Position numbers and translations under genes: made by a program. Below, piece by piece: positions 45,959-56,094 of a stretch of DNA of 64,000 nt. Below the pieces are notes generated by a model, which saw nothing but the letters and a program-made list of their open reading frames with translations, ran no database searches and was not told the origin of the DNA. How positions within the stretch are numbered: the stretch's first letter is position 1; every line of letters begins with the position of its first letter. The stretch lies in NCBI GenBank assembly GCA_027924585.1, contig BSBM01000763.1, positions 1,691,001 through 1,755,000 on the forward strand. The letters are read 5' to 3'. The stretch comes from Larix kaempferi (Eukaryota; Streptophyta; Pinopsida; Pinales; Pinaceae).

Positions 45959-48751
45959 TTACTTGTGGCTCGTCCCCGAGCCAATTGCAACAACAGCCTG
46001 ATTCATCTGCCTAAGCTTATCCTTTGCTGCTCGTGAGATTGCTGCGAATTGTGCCTTAAGCGCTTTAATACTTTCATCCATGTGTGTTACTTCTTCCTGC
46101 GCTGCGCTGAGCAGCTCAGCGGTTACCAAGGAGTCCTCTGTGCCCTCAATGACTCCTTTACTTGAGGTGAAGCTTTTCACCTTTTGCTCCAGTTCGTCAA
46201 CCAGATGTGCGATTTTGCTTTCATGCGGGCTAACTTCGTTAGCCAAGTTGATCTGCTGTTCTCTGTATTTCTGCACCTGCTGCTGAATTTGTGTGATTTC
46301 TCCTTTCTTTCTTATCTTCGCAAGAGCACTCAAGCCCTTGTACTCTTCTTCAGCGCTCGATATCGCATCTTCACAGTGCTTAATGTGCTGATCGAGCTCG
46401 GCTTTCTGTGGGAGCTCCTCTAGCTCCAGCCATGTTTTTGATGCATCTTCCAGGATGGCCTCTGCTGCTTCCACCCGACAGTGCATCTGTGTTTGTACAA
46501 CTCTGAAAGCTTGCACTCGTGCTTCTTGGATTTCCTCTGGAGTAGGTGGCTTATTTGCTTCAAGTGCAGCAATCCTTGCTTCGTATTCTTCCTCCATCTT
46601 TTTCTTCTCTTCATCTAGAGCCTTTGCTCTTTCCGCTATTTTTCTGATCTTTTGAGTTATTTCTAACTCAGGCCTGATATCGCATTGCGGAAGTTCTGCT
46701 GCGATATTCTTTAAAACAAGAGAGACATCCTGCTCTCGCTGAACATATTGCGTCAACTGGGCACTCTCTGCCTCATGCTGTGCAATGAGCTGCACATTGT
46801 CGTTAGACAGCAAAACATTTTGCTCATATGTGACTTGTTCTCTGTGCCTCAGCTCCGTGCCTATCTGCTGGAAAATTTCGTACAACTGATCCACAGGTAC
46901 TTCTGGTAGGTTCACCTCAAGAGGATGAACCATCTGCACTTCCATAGGTACAGGGAACTTAATACTTCCCGGCGGTATACGAACAATGTTCGTGCGGTCC
47001 CTTGCAATGCTTTCTTCTCTGCTCTGTGAAGGGGGCTGCGAACTTTCTGCGATTGTAGTTGGAGCTGGCTGAATCTGCATGGAAGCAGTCTTCTCAGTGA
47101 TTGCCTTCAATTCTCGCAATTTGTTGTCAAGGCTGATGCGCATACGATCCTGCGATGACTGAATCGCAGCAAATTTATCCTGCATCTTCTCCTGTATTCG
47201 GCTGGCGATGAGATCATACTCCTCCTCTGTCATGATTGGTGCCTGCGGTTCGTCGGAAGTAACCGCTTTTGTTCTCTTCTTCTTTGCTCGCACCGGAGAA
47301 GGGCCTTCAATAGCCTTTCTCTTAGAACCCATTGGTTCTTTCTCTTTGTCTTTAGGATCTACCTCCACAACATCTTCTGGATCCTCAGCTGGGGGATCAA
47401 CTGGAACTAGGCCAGAGGATAGATCATCATACATTTGTTTCATGTCCTCGTCGAAACAGTTCTTAATGGTATCTTCGACCTGCTGGATTTCCATGCGATA
47501 TGGGCCGGGGGCCCATTCCTTATGTTTTCTGAATCCTTTGGGCCTGATGTAGGTTTTATCCCTGTCGACTTTAAATTCCAGCTTGGACTGATAAAGATCA
47601 ACGACCGACGAGTCGACACGCGGAATCGTTGCGACGGATTCAAGCAATAGCGTGTAATAATCATGGAATACCATTGCGTTATTCTTGTGCTTCTCTGGGT
47701 GACTACTCGCCCAAAGATTTGAGTACCTCGAGCCTCTGCACGCCCCTGGTGCCAGTTGTGGAAACTGCGAATTGGGCGGCTCTTTCCATCCAATGAAAGC
47801 CATAAGGATCAGCAGCCACGAGAAGTGGAAGCTGTGAAGTGGATCCTGCTGCGCCCGCGCACAGTCTTGAAAGAAACTATTTAACAAAAATAAGCTCCAG
47901 TTGTAAGGTTTACCTTTTATGACTTCAATCGCGAGGCGGATAACTGAGCCTGTGACCTCCTTCGGCCTCACCTTGAGGAGGAGTTTTCCGGCCAACAGAC
48001 TAACAGTAAACCGCAAGGCGTCATCCTGTATTGAATTGACATCGTAGGCGCGACCTCCTCTTTGCAGCTTATACTCCGCAACCTGCTTGGTTGAGAGCCT
48101 GGTATCCTTTGTGGCGCGATCAATATTTATCTGTGGGTCGAAACCAGTCTTCGACAGACCGGTAATGCGGTGAATGAGGTCAACATTAACATCTATTCGG
48201 TTACCCAACCATAAGTAACCGCCATGCACGCATGAAAGTAGCGTCCGCACCACAGCATTGACCTCCGGGCCCCGTCCAAAGTGTGGGATCTCCAGGAGAT
48301 TGAGCAGTCCTGACGGTACTAAATGGCTTACATGGTCCATGGGGACGAACTCATCGTGCTGTGTCCTTGGGTTCCTCTGAATCGTCATATAACGATCGCG
48401 GTGGAATTGTGGGTACAGCGTATAATCTCTCAGATTATAATCAGTAAACTTAACAGCATGCATATTCCCCCACAAGTTACCTTCTTCCTTCACTCGGTTA
48501 TCCAGCGGTGGGAGTATGAGTTCATATTTAAAGTCTCTTGGAAGGACAATCGCTGGCGCATTTTCTATTCTTGGTGGGAAGTATATGGTAGTGACTGTAA
48601 CTTCTTCCGGAAGTTCCTGCTCCGGTTCTTCTGACTCTGTGCTACTCGGGGTTTCGCTACGCTCCATATTAGCTAAGGTTCTCGGTGACTGGCGTGTAGA
48701 CGGAGAGCCAGCAGCAATTTTCTTCCCCTTCTTCGCCACAACCGAAGTCAT
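45959..48751 (-). CDS. Element D ORF3: 930-aa accessory protein, PMD-like start, coiled-coil tail
   Basis: The first ATG in the frame is at 48751. The N terminus is basic and Ser-rich. A folded region (about residues 70-420) includes GGYLWLGNRIDVNVDLIHRI followed by TGLSK, a word shared with PMD-like proteins, and a NWSLFLLNSFFQ segment. A bipartite NLS-like stretch, KRKAIEGPSPVRAKKKR, lies near residues 470-490. From about 510 to the end the protein is largely charged, Gln/Glu/Lys-rich heptad sequence predicted to form coiled coils. I see no signal peptide or clear membrane anchor, so an envelope role is not supported. It is in sense orientation after pol, and its stop is 13 bases from the LTR. 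It could be made from a spliced or separate RNA. Function unknown; the intact frame suggests recent selection. Confidence 0.8.
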   Translation of the reverse strand: MTSVVAKKGKKIAAGSPSTRQSPRTLANMERSETPSSTESEEPEQELPEEVTVTTIYFPPRIENAPAIVLPRDFKYELILPPLDNRVKEEGNLWGNMHAVKFTDYNLRDYTLYPQFHRDRYMTIQRNPRTQHDEFVPMDHVSHLVPSGLLNLLEIPHFGRGPEVNAVVRTLLSCVHGGYLWLGNRIDVNVDLIHRITGLSKTGFDPQINIDRATKDTRLSTKQVAEYKLQRGGRAYDVNSIQDDALRFTVSLLAGKLLLKVRPKEVTGSVIRLAIEVIKGKPYNWSLFLLNSFFQDCARAQQDPLHSFHFSWLLILMAFIGWKEPPNSQFPQLAPGACRGSRYSNLWASSHPEKHKNNAMVFHDYYTLLLESVATIPRVDSSVVDLYQSKLEFKVDRDKTYIRPKGFRKHKEWAPGPYRMEIQQVEDTIKNCFDEDMKQMYDDLSSGLVPVDPPAEDPEDVVEVDPKDKEKEPMGSKRKAIEGPSPVRAKKKRTKAVTSDEPQAPIMTEEEYDLIASRIQEKMQDKFAAIQSSQDRMRISLDNKLRELKAITEKTASMQIQPAPTTIAESSQPPSQSREESIARDRTNIVRIPPGSIKFPVPMEVQMVHPLEVNLPEVPVDQLYEIFQQIGTELRHREQVTYEQNVLLSNDNVQLIAQHEAESAQLTQYVQREQDVSLVLKNIAAELPQCDIRPELEITQKIRKIAERAKALDEEKKKMEEEYEARIAALEANKPPTPEEIQEARVQAFRVVQTQMHCRVEAAEAILEDASKTWLELEELPQKAELDQHIKHCEDAISSAEEEYKGLSALAKIRKKGEITQIQQQVQKYREQQINLANEVSPHESKIAHLVDELEQKVKSFTSSKGVIEGTEDSLVTAELLSAAQEEVTHMDESIKALKAQFAAISRAAKDKLRQMNQAVVAIGSGTSHK

Positions 48752-49504
48752 AGCGCACTCGATTCCACCCCTTTGGAATCTCTGCAACACGTCTTCGAGA
48801 GGCTCGTCTGGCGCAAGGGACCTTCCCCTGTGGTACTCTGGACTTCCTATGATTGCTAATCTTAATGCAAATCAGAGTCTGCAACTGTTTCTAGTTTCCC
48901 TGCTCAGGACTCTGCTAAGAATACGCTTGGCTCGGCTCAACTGCGCTCAACTCTTTTAGTGAAAATGACCAAGTAGCCCCGTGCTTTGAATAGAACGTGT
49001 ATTTATCATAAGGCGGAATTTCAAATGGCAACGGACCAGTGACTGGACCCGTTGGCGGCATTTAATGCATAGACAAGACAGCACCCCGCGCCTATTTATT
49101 GCAAACGCCGTTTGAAATTTCGCTGGGAAACTGTGCGCCAGAGTGATGTCGCATCGGATTTTCCAAATCTAGAAGAATCGTCGTACTGCTGCCAAATCTT
49201 AGTACAACAGATACTTGTCAGCCGTGCAGTTAATGCTTGTCAGATGGCGAAGTGACTAGCCCTCTGATCAATTCAAAATCTGGTGTCGCATCAATCTGTT
49301 TTCTGTCCTCTGCGATAAGATATCGCATCGTTTGGAAATGGAAAGTGCCAAAAACTCGCCTCTTATCAAAATTATCGCAACCACCAGGAAAACTGGCTGC
49401 GAATTCTTACCTGAAGTATTTCCCGGTGTAGACTCCTTAGGGTGCGATGCTTCATTTCAACTACACTGAACATCTGCACCATTTGCTTCCTTTCTGGGCT
49501 AGGG
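48752..49504 (-). other. Gap between element D ORF2 and ORF3
   Basis: 753 nt without a supported gene. On the - strand a consensus donor, CAG|GTAAGA, lies at about 49413-49405, and a possible acceptor TTGCAG ends at 48782, 31 nt before the ORF3 ATG. It may serve splicing or hold a promoter. Confidence 0.45.
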
Positions 49505-52500
49505 CTAGGAGGTGGCATGGCCTTCGCGATACAGCTTAAGCCGACTACCATTGATCAAGGTAGGAAGAAACTCCCCACTCATAGTACGAAGCTGTATAGC
49601 ACCTCCATCTGTTATTTGCTGGATTTGATATGGTCCTAACCAATGAGTTTTGAATTTTCCAGGGAACTTTATAAACTTACTGTCATAAAGGAGTACCAAG
49701 TCTCCAAGCTGAAAGGTTTTGTGCTTGATATGCCTATCATGCCAAGCTTTTTCTCGTTCTTTCTGCACTTTTTGATGGAACCCTGCGATAAATCTGTCTT
49801 CCTCCAGATTGAGCAACTGTGCCAATCTCTCCCCTAAAGTATCAGAATCAGCCATCTCTGTAAGCTGAGCAATCCTTAGACTGGGTAAGATGTATTCCAT
49901 AGGCATAACAGCCTCTTGTCCATATACCAGGCTGAAAGGTGTGTGCCCTGTTAGTTTCTTACACGTGGTCCTGTAAGCCCATAATACAGCATTAACTTTG
50001 AGGTCCCAGTCATCCCTTTGACTGTTACAAATCTTTGTAAGAGCATGTTCTAATATCTTATTGAAAGCCTCCACCGTACCATTAGCTTGAGGGTGGTAAG
50101 GTGTACTCTTATGGTGCTGTATTTCAAATTCCTCTGTCAAGGCTTCTATGGTGCTATTCAAAAAATGTGTGCCTTGATCACTCATCAAAGTCACTGGGCA
50201 TCCAAATCTAGTGATGATGTTTTCAAAAAGAAATTGTGCTGCTGTAGCAGCATCACAATTCCTGACTGCTTTTGCCTCAGCCCACCTGGTGAGGTATTCT
50301 GTTGCTGTAATAATATATCTCGCACCAGTTCGTTTTCCTGGGGGGTTAATAGGACCCACGAAGTCTATGGCCCACTTATCGAATGCGCGTAGCGTTATTT
50401 GTGGTCGCAACGGCATTTCATCTCTTCTGGAGGGCTTTCCTGTCCTTTGGCAGATATCGCATGATCTGCAAAACTCTTTACTGTCTTTATGTAATGTAGG
50501 CCACCATAGTCCGGCTGCTAGGATCTTCTGAGCAGTAGGCTTCCCTGCGAAATGGCCTCCTGCGATGCCCGAATGTGCTTCCTTAAGAATGGTCTGTTTC
50601 TCGTGGGGCATAACGCATCTGCGCAAGATTTCATCTGGTCCTAACTTATAGAGGTGTCCTGCTATCAGGGTGAAGTCTGCTGCTTTCACCACTAATTGTT
50701 TCTTTTGCTGCTTGGTAAACTCAGGTGGCGCCCACCCTGTAGTAAGGAATTGAATTATGTCTCCATAATATTCATCTGCGACCTGAATGGAGAACAATTG
50801 CGCATCAGGCAAGTTGTCCTCTAAATTACTTGGTTCTTCACCTGAGTCTAGCCTTGACAGGTGATCAGGTCCTGCGTTTAGTCTTCCTGGCTTAACAATG
50901 ATTTCGAAATCATATGCCTGGAACAACAATAGCCATCTGCATATTCTTCCCCCTAACACTGGCTTATTGACCAAGTACTTTAATGCAGAATGGTCGGTGA
51001 ACATCTTGAACGGGGCACCCAATAAATAGTGCCGAAATTTCTGTAAGGCATACACCATTGCTAACCCTTCTCTCTTTGTGGTGGTGTAATTCTTCTCAGC
51101 TGTCGATAGTCTCCTGCTCGAATATGCGATAGGGTGGTCAATACCCCCTTCGCCTGGTTGCGTGAGAATAATGCCCAGTGCGATGCCAGATGCATCCACA
51201 TGAACATGAAAAGGCTTGTTCCAATCTGGAAATACCAGAATAGGTGCTGTAACCATTTTTTCTTTTAGAGCGTCAAGACTCTTCTGACATTCCTCATTCC
51301 ACTGAAATTTGATATCCTTCTTCAATAATTTCTCCATTGGTGCGGTAATCTTGGCATAACCTTTGATAAACTTTCTGTAATACCTAGTATGACCAAGTGT
51401 AGTTCTCAGCTGCTTTACTGAGTTAGGTGCTGGTAAATTGACAATGATGGCGATCTTCGCAGGATCTACCATCAAGCCTTGTCTGCACACAATGTGACCC
51501 AACAACGTACCAAAAGGCGCACAAAATATACATTTTTTTAAGTTAAGGGAAATCTGGTGCTGTCTACATTTTTCAAACATTAATCGCAGGTTTCCTATGT
51601 GCTTCTTGACTAGTCCAAATACAGTCCAATCATCAAAATAAACTTCTAGAAATTGATGGATGTATTCCTTAAAGACAGCAACAACTACTCTAGAAAAAAT
51701 TGCTGGGGCATTCTTAAGACCAAAGGGCATTACCGTATACTGAAAGGAGCCCCATTCTGTCGCAAATGTGGTCTTGTGCCTGTCATCTGGATGGATTCTT
51801 ATCTGGTGATAGCCTGAAAAGCCATCAGTAAATGAATAGATTTCTTGTCCTCCAACATTGTCTAAGACTTCATCAGTGAATGGTGTCGGAAATGGGTCAT
51901 GCAGCGATGCATCATTCAGTTTGCGCAAGTCGACACAGATCCTGATGTCTCCTTTTGTTTTCTTTTCTTGTACTACCATGGGACTAACCCACTCACTTTC
52001 TTCAACAGGTTCAATGATGCCTGCTGCTAACATCTTATCTATTTCATCTTTTACTTTTTCTTTATACCGCGGATTCAACCTGTATGGGCGTTGCTTAACC
52101 GGCTTAGCGTCCTCCTTAAGCGGTATTCTCATGACTCCGAGGTCACCCACTATTCCCTTCATTTCTGTAAAGTTGGTAGGAAATAGGTCCTGATACTCAT
52201 GTAATAGGTCTGTGATTTGGCCAATTGTCTCATCATCCCAATAATCTCCAATAGAGGCAAACTTAGGGTCTGTTTCTGTGCCAATATTGCTCTTTCTAAT
52301 CTTGATTGGTTCTGTTACAGCTGGAATTTCTAAGTGCGGGCCTTCAACTTCACGTGTACCTTCTGTTTCTGCGATATTGATACTGCGAGGATCTTCATCC
52401 TCATCGCTTGAGTCTTGTGCGCAGTTGTAACATTCTAGTGCATGTTCCATCTGAATAGCCCACTCGGGTTGCAAATCCGCTGGTAATGGGCAATCCTCAA

Positions 52501-55500
52501 ATATTTTAGTCTTTATGATCTTCAAGGCCCGATCAATGCTTGGATGCTCAGATTCGAAACTGAATGTGACCAAAAAGTTTTCAATCATAATAGGCCATGA
52601 GATAGTTCCTTTTCTTATCTCTGCTTCTGTATACCAATTCCGTGGAATTGTATCCAGTGTATGGATAAACAAATGAACCCATTCTTCTGCTGGAATTTCT
52701 AGCCAACTCTGTTCACAGTTCATAATGTGTGCTCTGGGATCACTCTCCCCTGTGTATTTCTGCTGTGTACAGTCTTTTTCTTTAGAGAATCTAATGCGCA
52801 TCAATCTCTTACAATCATACCATGATGCGATATGTTCCTTGTGTGTGTACCACCATCTTGCAGGTGTGGCTCGAACTGCAAGGTCAAAAACCTCCATCCT
52901 CTGCTCTTGAGGGACCTTTTGTTCAAACTGCTGCAAAAAATCATTGACGTCTGCTAATCCATCAAAAGTTGGAATATACCTGTTTTCCGTCCCAATCCAT
53001 CGCAGTGATTTAGTCATTAATGCGCATCTGCGAATAGAGACTTCGTGGAGTCTATTTTGCCAATTCTCTAAGACAACATCTGAATTTGATGTGCAGGAGC
53101 TATCACATCTCCAGCTGATATGTCCATCAGCTGTAGGATCAATGTAATCTATCTGATTAGAAGTCATTTGGTACAAATTTTCCATGTTATGCACCTCCTC
53201 TTCTGCTTTGATTGGCTCAATGTAGCGAGGACCCTGTAAAGGGTCTAATGGTGCGATAACACGGACTTGAGCATCTTCAAATGTCATCTGCCTTTTCTTT
53301 AAGTTGATAACAGCCTTGTTATCAAAATCCCAATCAATACCTAATAGAGCTGGATAGGGTTTGGTGTCACCAATAATTTCTATGATCTCAAAATCGGCAT
53401 ATGTGTGAACTCCGTCGATGTCCACTAGGACATGCGATAGGCGACCCATCGGTGATATTCTCTGCTGATTAGCTAGTCTAAGATGGATAGGGGATCTGCT
53501 TAGTTTTGGACTTCCCATCTGTTCCCATGTCTGCTTAGTCAAGACATTTACTTCTGAACCTAAGTCTAGGACAACCTCATCCATTTCAAATAGTCCGATC
53601 TGCGCTGTGAGCCTCATCTCTCTTCCTGTCCTTGTATGGCCCATTATATGGTGAATGGTGCGCTGTGTATTGCTCACAGAAGGGCTCTGTTGACATTGGT
53701 CAATAACTTTCTGAAGTTCCTCTACAGCTTTCCCATTTCTTAGAAGTTTCAAACAACTCTGCAAGAAGGACTGTACACTCCCGGTCAATTCCTCTTCGTC
53801 GCATCTGCCAGATGTGCTAGCCTGTGGTATCTGCGCAGTACTAACATCCTGCGGTGGTTTCCGTGGTATACCCTGAGATGGTAATAATAGTGATCTGGGC
53901 GGTGTCTGTTCAGCAAAGGAAGTCTTAGTTTGTTGAAATGCCTCCTTATTCTTCTGTAGATCAAGTGGGATAGGTTTTCCTGGAGCTTTGCGCACCCACT
54001 GCGTTCCTGTCGTTTTTTCCACGTCCTGCGATATGTTGCTTGTGGAGAGGCCACTGCGAGTTACAATATTGACCCGTGGTTCAGTTTCGTTCTGCTCAGC
54101 AGCGATAAACTGGATAGTCTGATTGGTTGCTGGCTTGGCGTCCTTGATCTTAGCTATCAGTATGGGACATTCCTCTATTGTGTGGTCATAAGATTTACAA
54201 TACTTGCACGTTGTAGTAGGGTTCTGACAGTCCCTAGCATAATGTCCTGTGCCTCCACAGTTATAACAGGTGATAGTTCCACGGCCACGGCCAGGTTCAT
54301 AGCCTCCTCCGCGTCCTCGGCCTCTGAAATTTCCTCCACGGCCTCCCTGATTCGGATCAGTTTGTGCACGTACTGCTGGTCCGGATGCTTCTGACTGAAC
54401 TCTGTAGAGGTCGTGCTTCCTTTCTATCATTAACTCATAAGCTCTACAATTGTTTTCGTCATGTCCCACAGATTTACAGAAGTTGCAATATAGGTTCTTT
54501 GGTGTCTGCACATATTTCTGAAGGAGAGGGCATTCCTGAGGACTGTGTCCTCTGGTTCTACAAATCTCGCACCATGGCCCCTGGTTCTGCATCAACGGGT
54601 TAGGAGCTCCACTGGCGATATAGTCAGCAAAGACAGGGCAGTTATCCTTACTGTGTCCCTGCGCTTTACACTTAGTACACCAAATTTCATGCGCAACCTC
54701 CTTTCCTTTCTTAATTTCATGCAGCTGTAAGGTGAGGTTAGCTAGCTGATTTTGCAGATTAGTGATACCGGTGCTAGTTTCTGCTAGAGGTGAAGCCTCT
54801 AGTTTCATTGCCATTTCTAATGCTTCATCTTGTGTATTTAATTTCTGTTGCATTAGCGGAAGTCTGATGTGTGGTAATATTACTGCGATAAACCATTCTT
54901 TATGCTGTTGAGGCGCAAGCTCAAAGCTTACCTGATCAATGAGGGTCTTGAATCTCTGGTCAAAATCCCAAACCGTCTCCGTAGGCAATTGTTTAATATC
55001 TTTAAGTTCTGCTATGCATTGTGACTCGGATTTAGGTTTTTTAAACTCTTTAATCATAGCAGTTCTAACCTGTGCAAGCGTTCTGTTATGGCCAGTGGTA
55101 TACTTCATATACCAAGTTAATGCTCTTTCTCTAAATGTGGTGGCCAGCTGGACAAGCTTGACATTATCATCTTGTATTTGCTTAATGGTCCATATGGCTT
55201 CGCATAAGAACCAGTGTTGCTCAGGGTCCTCCGACCCTGTACCTTTGAATGTTGGTAGCTTCATATCATCTCCCATTCTGTTTCTAGATGGTGGGTTCTG
55301 GTTTGCTGTATGACTACCACTCGGCTGTGTAGATGTGGAGGGTGTAGCGGCAGTATTCGCTGTATAAGAGCTACTGGACGGGGTTCCTGCGGGATTATTC
55401 TGAGTTCCGACTGGCTTTTGAGGAGTCCTAGGGTTCTGACTCTGCTGTCTCGGGTGATCTGAGCTGTCTTCTTCAGAAGAAGATGAATCGTTGACTCTAT

Positions 55501-55561
55501 ATCTTTTACCACTACGTGTATGTCCAAGATACTCGTAATCACTTTCAGAGTCTACTGACAT
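49505..55561 (-). CDS. Element D ORF2: gag-pol polyprotein
   Basis: ATG at 55561, 2,018 aa, no stop. Approximate order: acidic Ser-rich start; gag core 95-270 ([24 protein letters not shown]); five CCHC knuckles 295-470 ([70 protein letters not shown]); protease with [10 protein letters not shown] near 666; a second gag-like module 860-1050 ([28 protein letters not shown]); RT 1150-1370 with [12 protein letters not shown] and [10 protein letters not shown] near 1308; RNase H with [21 protein letters not shown]; integrase with [21 protein letters not shown] and GTVEAFNK, so D, D and E are all present. It would supply capsid, processing, reverse transcription and integration. Protease uses DLG, as in Athila-type elements. 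Confidence 0.93.
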   Translation of the reverse strand: MSVDSESDYEYLGHTRSGKRYRVNDSSSSEEDSSDHPRQQSQNPRTPQKPVGTQNNPAGTPSSSSYTANTAATPSTSTQPSGSHTANQNPPSRNRMGDDMKLPTFKGTGSEDPEQHWFLCEAIWTIKQIQDDNVKLVQLATTFRERALTWYMKYTTGHNRTLAQVRTAMIKEFKKPKSESQCIAELKDIKQLPTETVWDFDQRFKTLIDQVSFELAPQQHKEWFIAVILPHIRLPLMQQKLNTQDEALEMAMKLEASPLAETSTGITNLQNQLANLTLQLHEIKKGKEVAHEIWCTKCKAQGHSKDNCPVFADYIASGAPNPLMQNQGPWCEICRTRGHSPQECPLLQKYVQTPKNLYCNFCKSVGHDENNCRAYELMIERKHDLYRVQSEASGPAVRAQTDPNQGGRGGNFRGRGRGGGYEPGRGRGTITCYNCGGTGHYARDCQNPTTTCKYCKSYDHTIEECPILIAKIKDAKPATNQTIQFIAAEQNETEPRVNIVTRSGLSTSNISQDVEKTTGTQWVRKAPGKPIPLDLQKNKEAFQQTKTSFAEQTPPRSLLLPSQGIPRKPPQDVSTAQIPQASTSGRCDEEELTGSVQSFLQSCLKLLRNGKAVEELQKVIDQCQQSPSVSNTQRTIHHIMGHTRTGREMRLTAQIGLFEMDEVVLDLGSEVNVLTKQTWEQMGSPKLSRSPIHLRLANQQRISPMGRLSHVLVDIDGVHTYADFEIIEIIGDTKPYPALLGIDWDFDNKAVINLKKRQMTFEDAQVRVIAPLDPLQGPRYIEPIKAEEEVHNMENLYQMTSNQIDYIDPTADGHISWRCDSSCTSNSDVVLENWQNRLHEVSIRRCALMTKSLRWIGTENRYIPTFDGLADVNDFLQQFEQKVPQEQRMEVFDLAVRATPARWWYTHKEHIASWYDCKRLMRIRFSKEKDCTQQKYTGESDPRAHIMNCEQSWLEIPAEEWVHLFIHTLDTIPRNWYTEAEIRKGTISWPIMIENFLVTFSFESEHPSIDRALKIIKTKIFEDCPLPADLQPEWAIQMEHALECYNCAQDSSDEDEDPRSINIAETEGTREVEGPHLEIPAVTEPIKIRKSNIGTETDPKFASIGDYWDDETIGQITDLLHEYQDLFPTNFTEMKGIVGDLGVMRIPLKEDAKPVKQRPYRLNPRYKEKVKDEIDKMLAAGIIEPVEESEWVSPMVVQEKKTKGDIRICVDLRKLNDASLHDPFPTPFTDEVLDNVGGQEIYSFTDGFSGYHQIRIHPDDRHKTTFATEWGSFQYTVMPFGLKNAPAIFSRVVVAVFKEYIHQFLEVYFDDWTVFGLVKKHIGNLRLMFEKCRQHQISLNLKKCIFCAPFGTLLGHIVCRQGLMVDPAKIAIIVNLPAPNSVKQLRTTLGHTRYYRKFIKGYAKITAPMEKLLKKDIKFQWNEECQKSLDALKEKMVTAPILVFPDWNKPFHVHVDASGIALGIILTQPGEGGIDHPIAYSSRRLSTAEKNYTTTKREGLAMVYALQKFRHYLLGAPFKMFTDHSALKYLVNKPVLGGRICRWLLLFQAYDFEIIVKPGRLNAGPDHLSRLDSGEEPSNLEDNLPDAQLFSIQVADEYYGDIIQFLTTGWAPPEFTKQQKKQLVVKAADFTLIAGHLYKLGPDEILRRCVMPHEKQTILKEAHSGIAGGHFAGKPTAQKILAAGLWWPTLHKDSKEFCRSCDICQRTGKPSRRDEMPLRPQITLRAFDKWAIDFVGPINPPGKRTGARYIITATEYLTRWAEAKAVRNCDAATAAQFLFENIITRFGCPVTLMSDQGTHFLNSTIEALTEEFEIQHHKSTPYHPQANGTVEAFNKILEHALTKICNSQRDDWDLKVNAVLWAYRTTCKKLTGHTPFSLVYGQEAVMPMEYILPSLRIAQLTEMADSDTLGERLAQLLNLEEDRFIAGFHQKVQKEREKAWHDRHIKHKTFQLGDLVLLYDSKFIKFPGKFKTHWLGPYQIQQITDGGAIQLRTMSGEFLPTLINGSRLKLYREGHATS

Positions 55562-55576
55562 TACAATATCATGCTA

Positions 55577-56059
55577 CTATTCATCTGAGAGTATATCCAG
55601 TACTCCTTTTTCATATAGTAATTGCTTAATGGACAGACTTAGAGAATTTAGGTACTTACCGCGATAACCCTTGAAGAAGTACCGTTCTGCTGCGCTGAAA
55701 CTCTTTCTCTGATCAACCGCGAACTCTGTGATGAAGCCTTCCAGCAGACTCGCAAGCCAGAAGTCTACTGCGCGTGAGATGGGGTTATCGACACCTTTCA
55801 AGGTCTGAATCAGCTCTGCTGTCCAGACAACTTCTCGATTCTTCTTGACACCGCTGTTGTCAGCAAGATTTGATAACCAACCATATAACTCAATAGCATA
55901 AGTTACGAAGAATATCTCGTGGAGATCTGTAAAAATGTGCTTCTGTAGCCAAGCCTCAGTGCTCAGTCTAGGATTCTTGTTTTCTTTTGCAGCAAACTCT
56001 CTTTCTTTTGACTCAACCCACTGGTTAAGTTCTTGCTTGGTAGGATGCCAACAGAACAT
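55577..56059 (-). CDS. Element D ORF1: 160-aa protein of unknown function
   Basis: ATG at 56059, just 18 nt after the PBS. The protein starts MFCWHPTKQELNQW, is rich in aromatic and charged residues, probably mostly helical, and matches no domain I know. It ends in two consecutive UAG codons (55579-55574). It is in the same frame as ORF2, whose ATG follows four codons later. This could be a separate small protein, or an N-terminal part of gag joined by occasional readthrough. Its intactness next to a near-intact gag-pol argues that it is used. Confidence in the ORF is good; no function is assigned. Confidence 0.7.
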   Translation of the reverse strand: MFCWHPTKQELNQWVESKEREFAAKENKNPRLSTEAWLQKHIFTDLHEIFFVTYAIELYGWLSNLADNSGVKKNREVVWTAELIQTLKGVDNPISRAVDFWLASLLEGFITEFAVDQRKSFSAAERYFFKGYRGKYLNSLSLSIKQLLYEKGVLDILSDE

Positions 56060-56077
56060 CAGCTCAATGTGTTCAAA

Positions 56078-56092
56078 CCGGCAACGGAACCA
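56078..56092 (-). other. Primer binding site of element D (tRNA-Glu type)
   Basis: On the - strand, two bases after the LTR, TGGTTCCGTTGCCGG is complementary over 15 bases to the 3' end of plant tRNA-Glu with CCA, as remembered. Confidence 0.75.
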
Positions 56093-56094
56093 TT

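Noticed and set aside
45959-48751. ORF3 of element D as an envelope gene
   Set aside because: No signal peptide, transmembrane segment or fusion-like region is visible.
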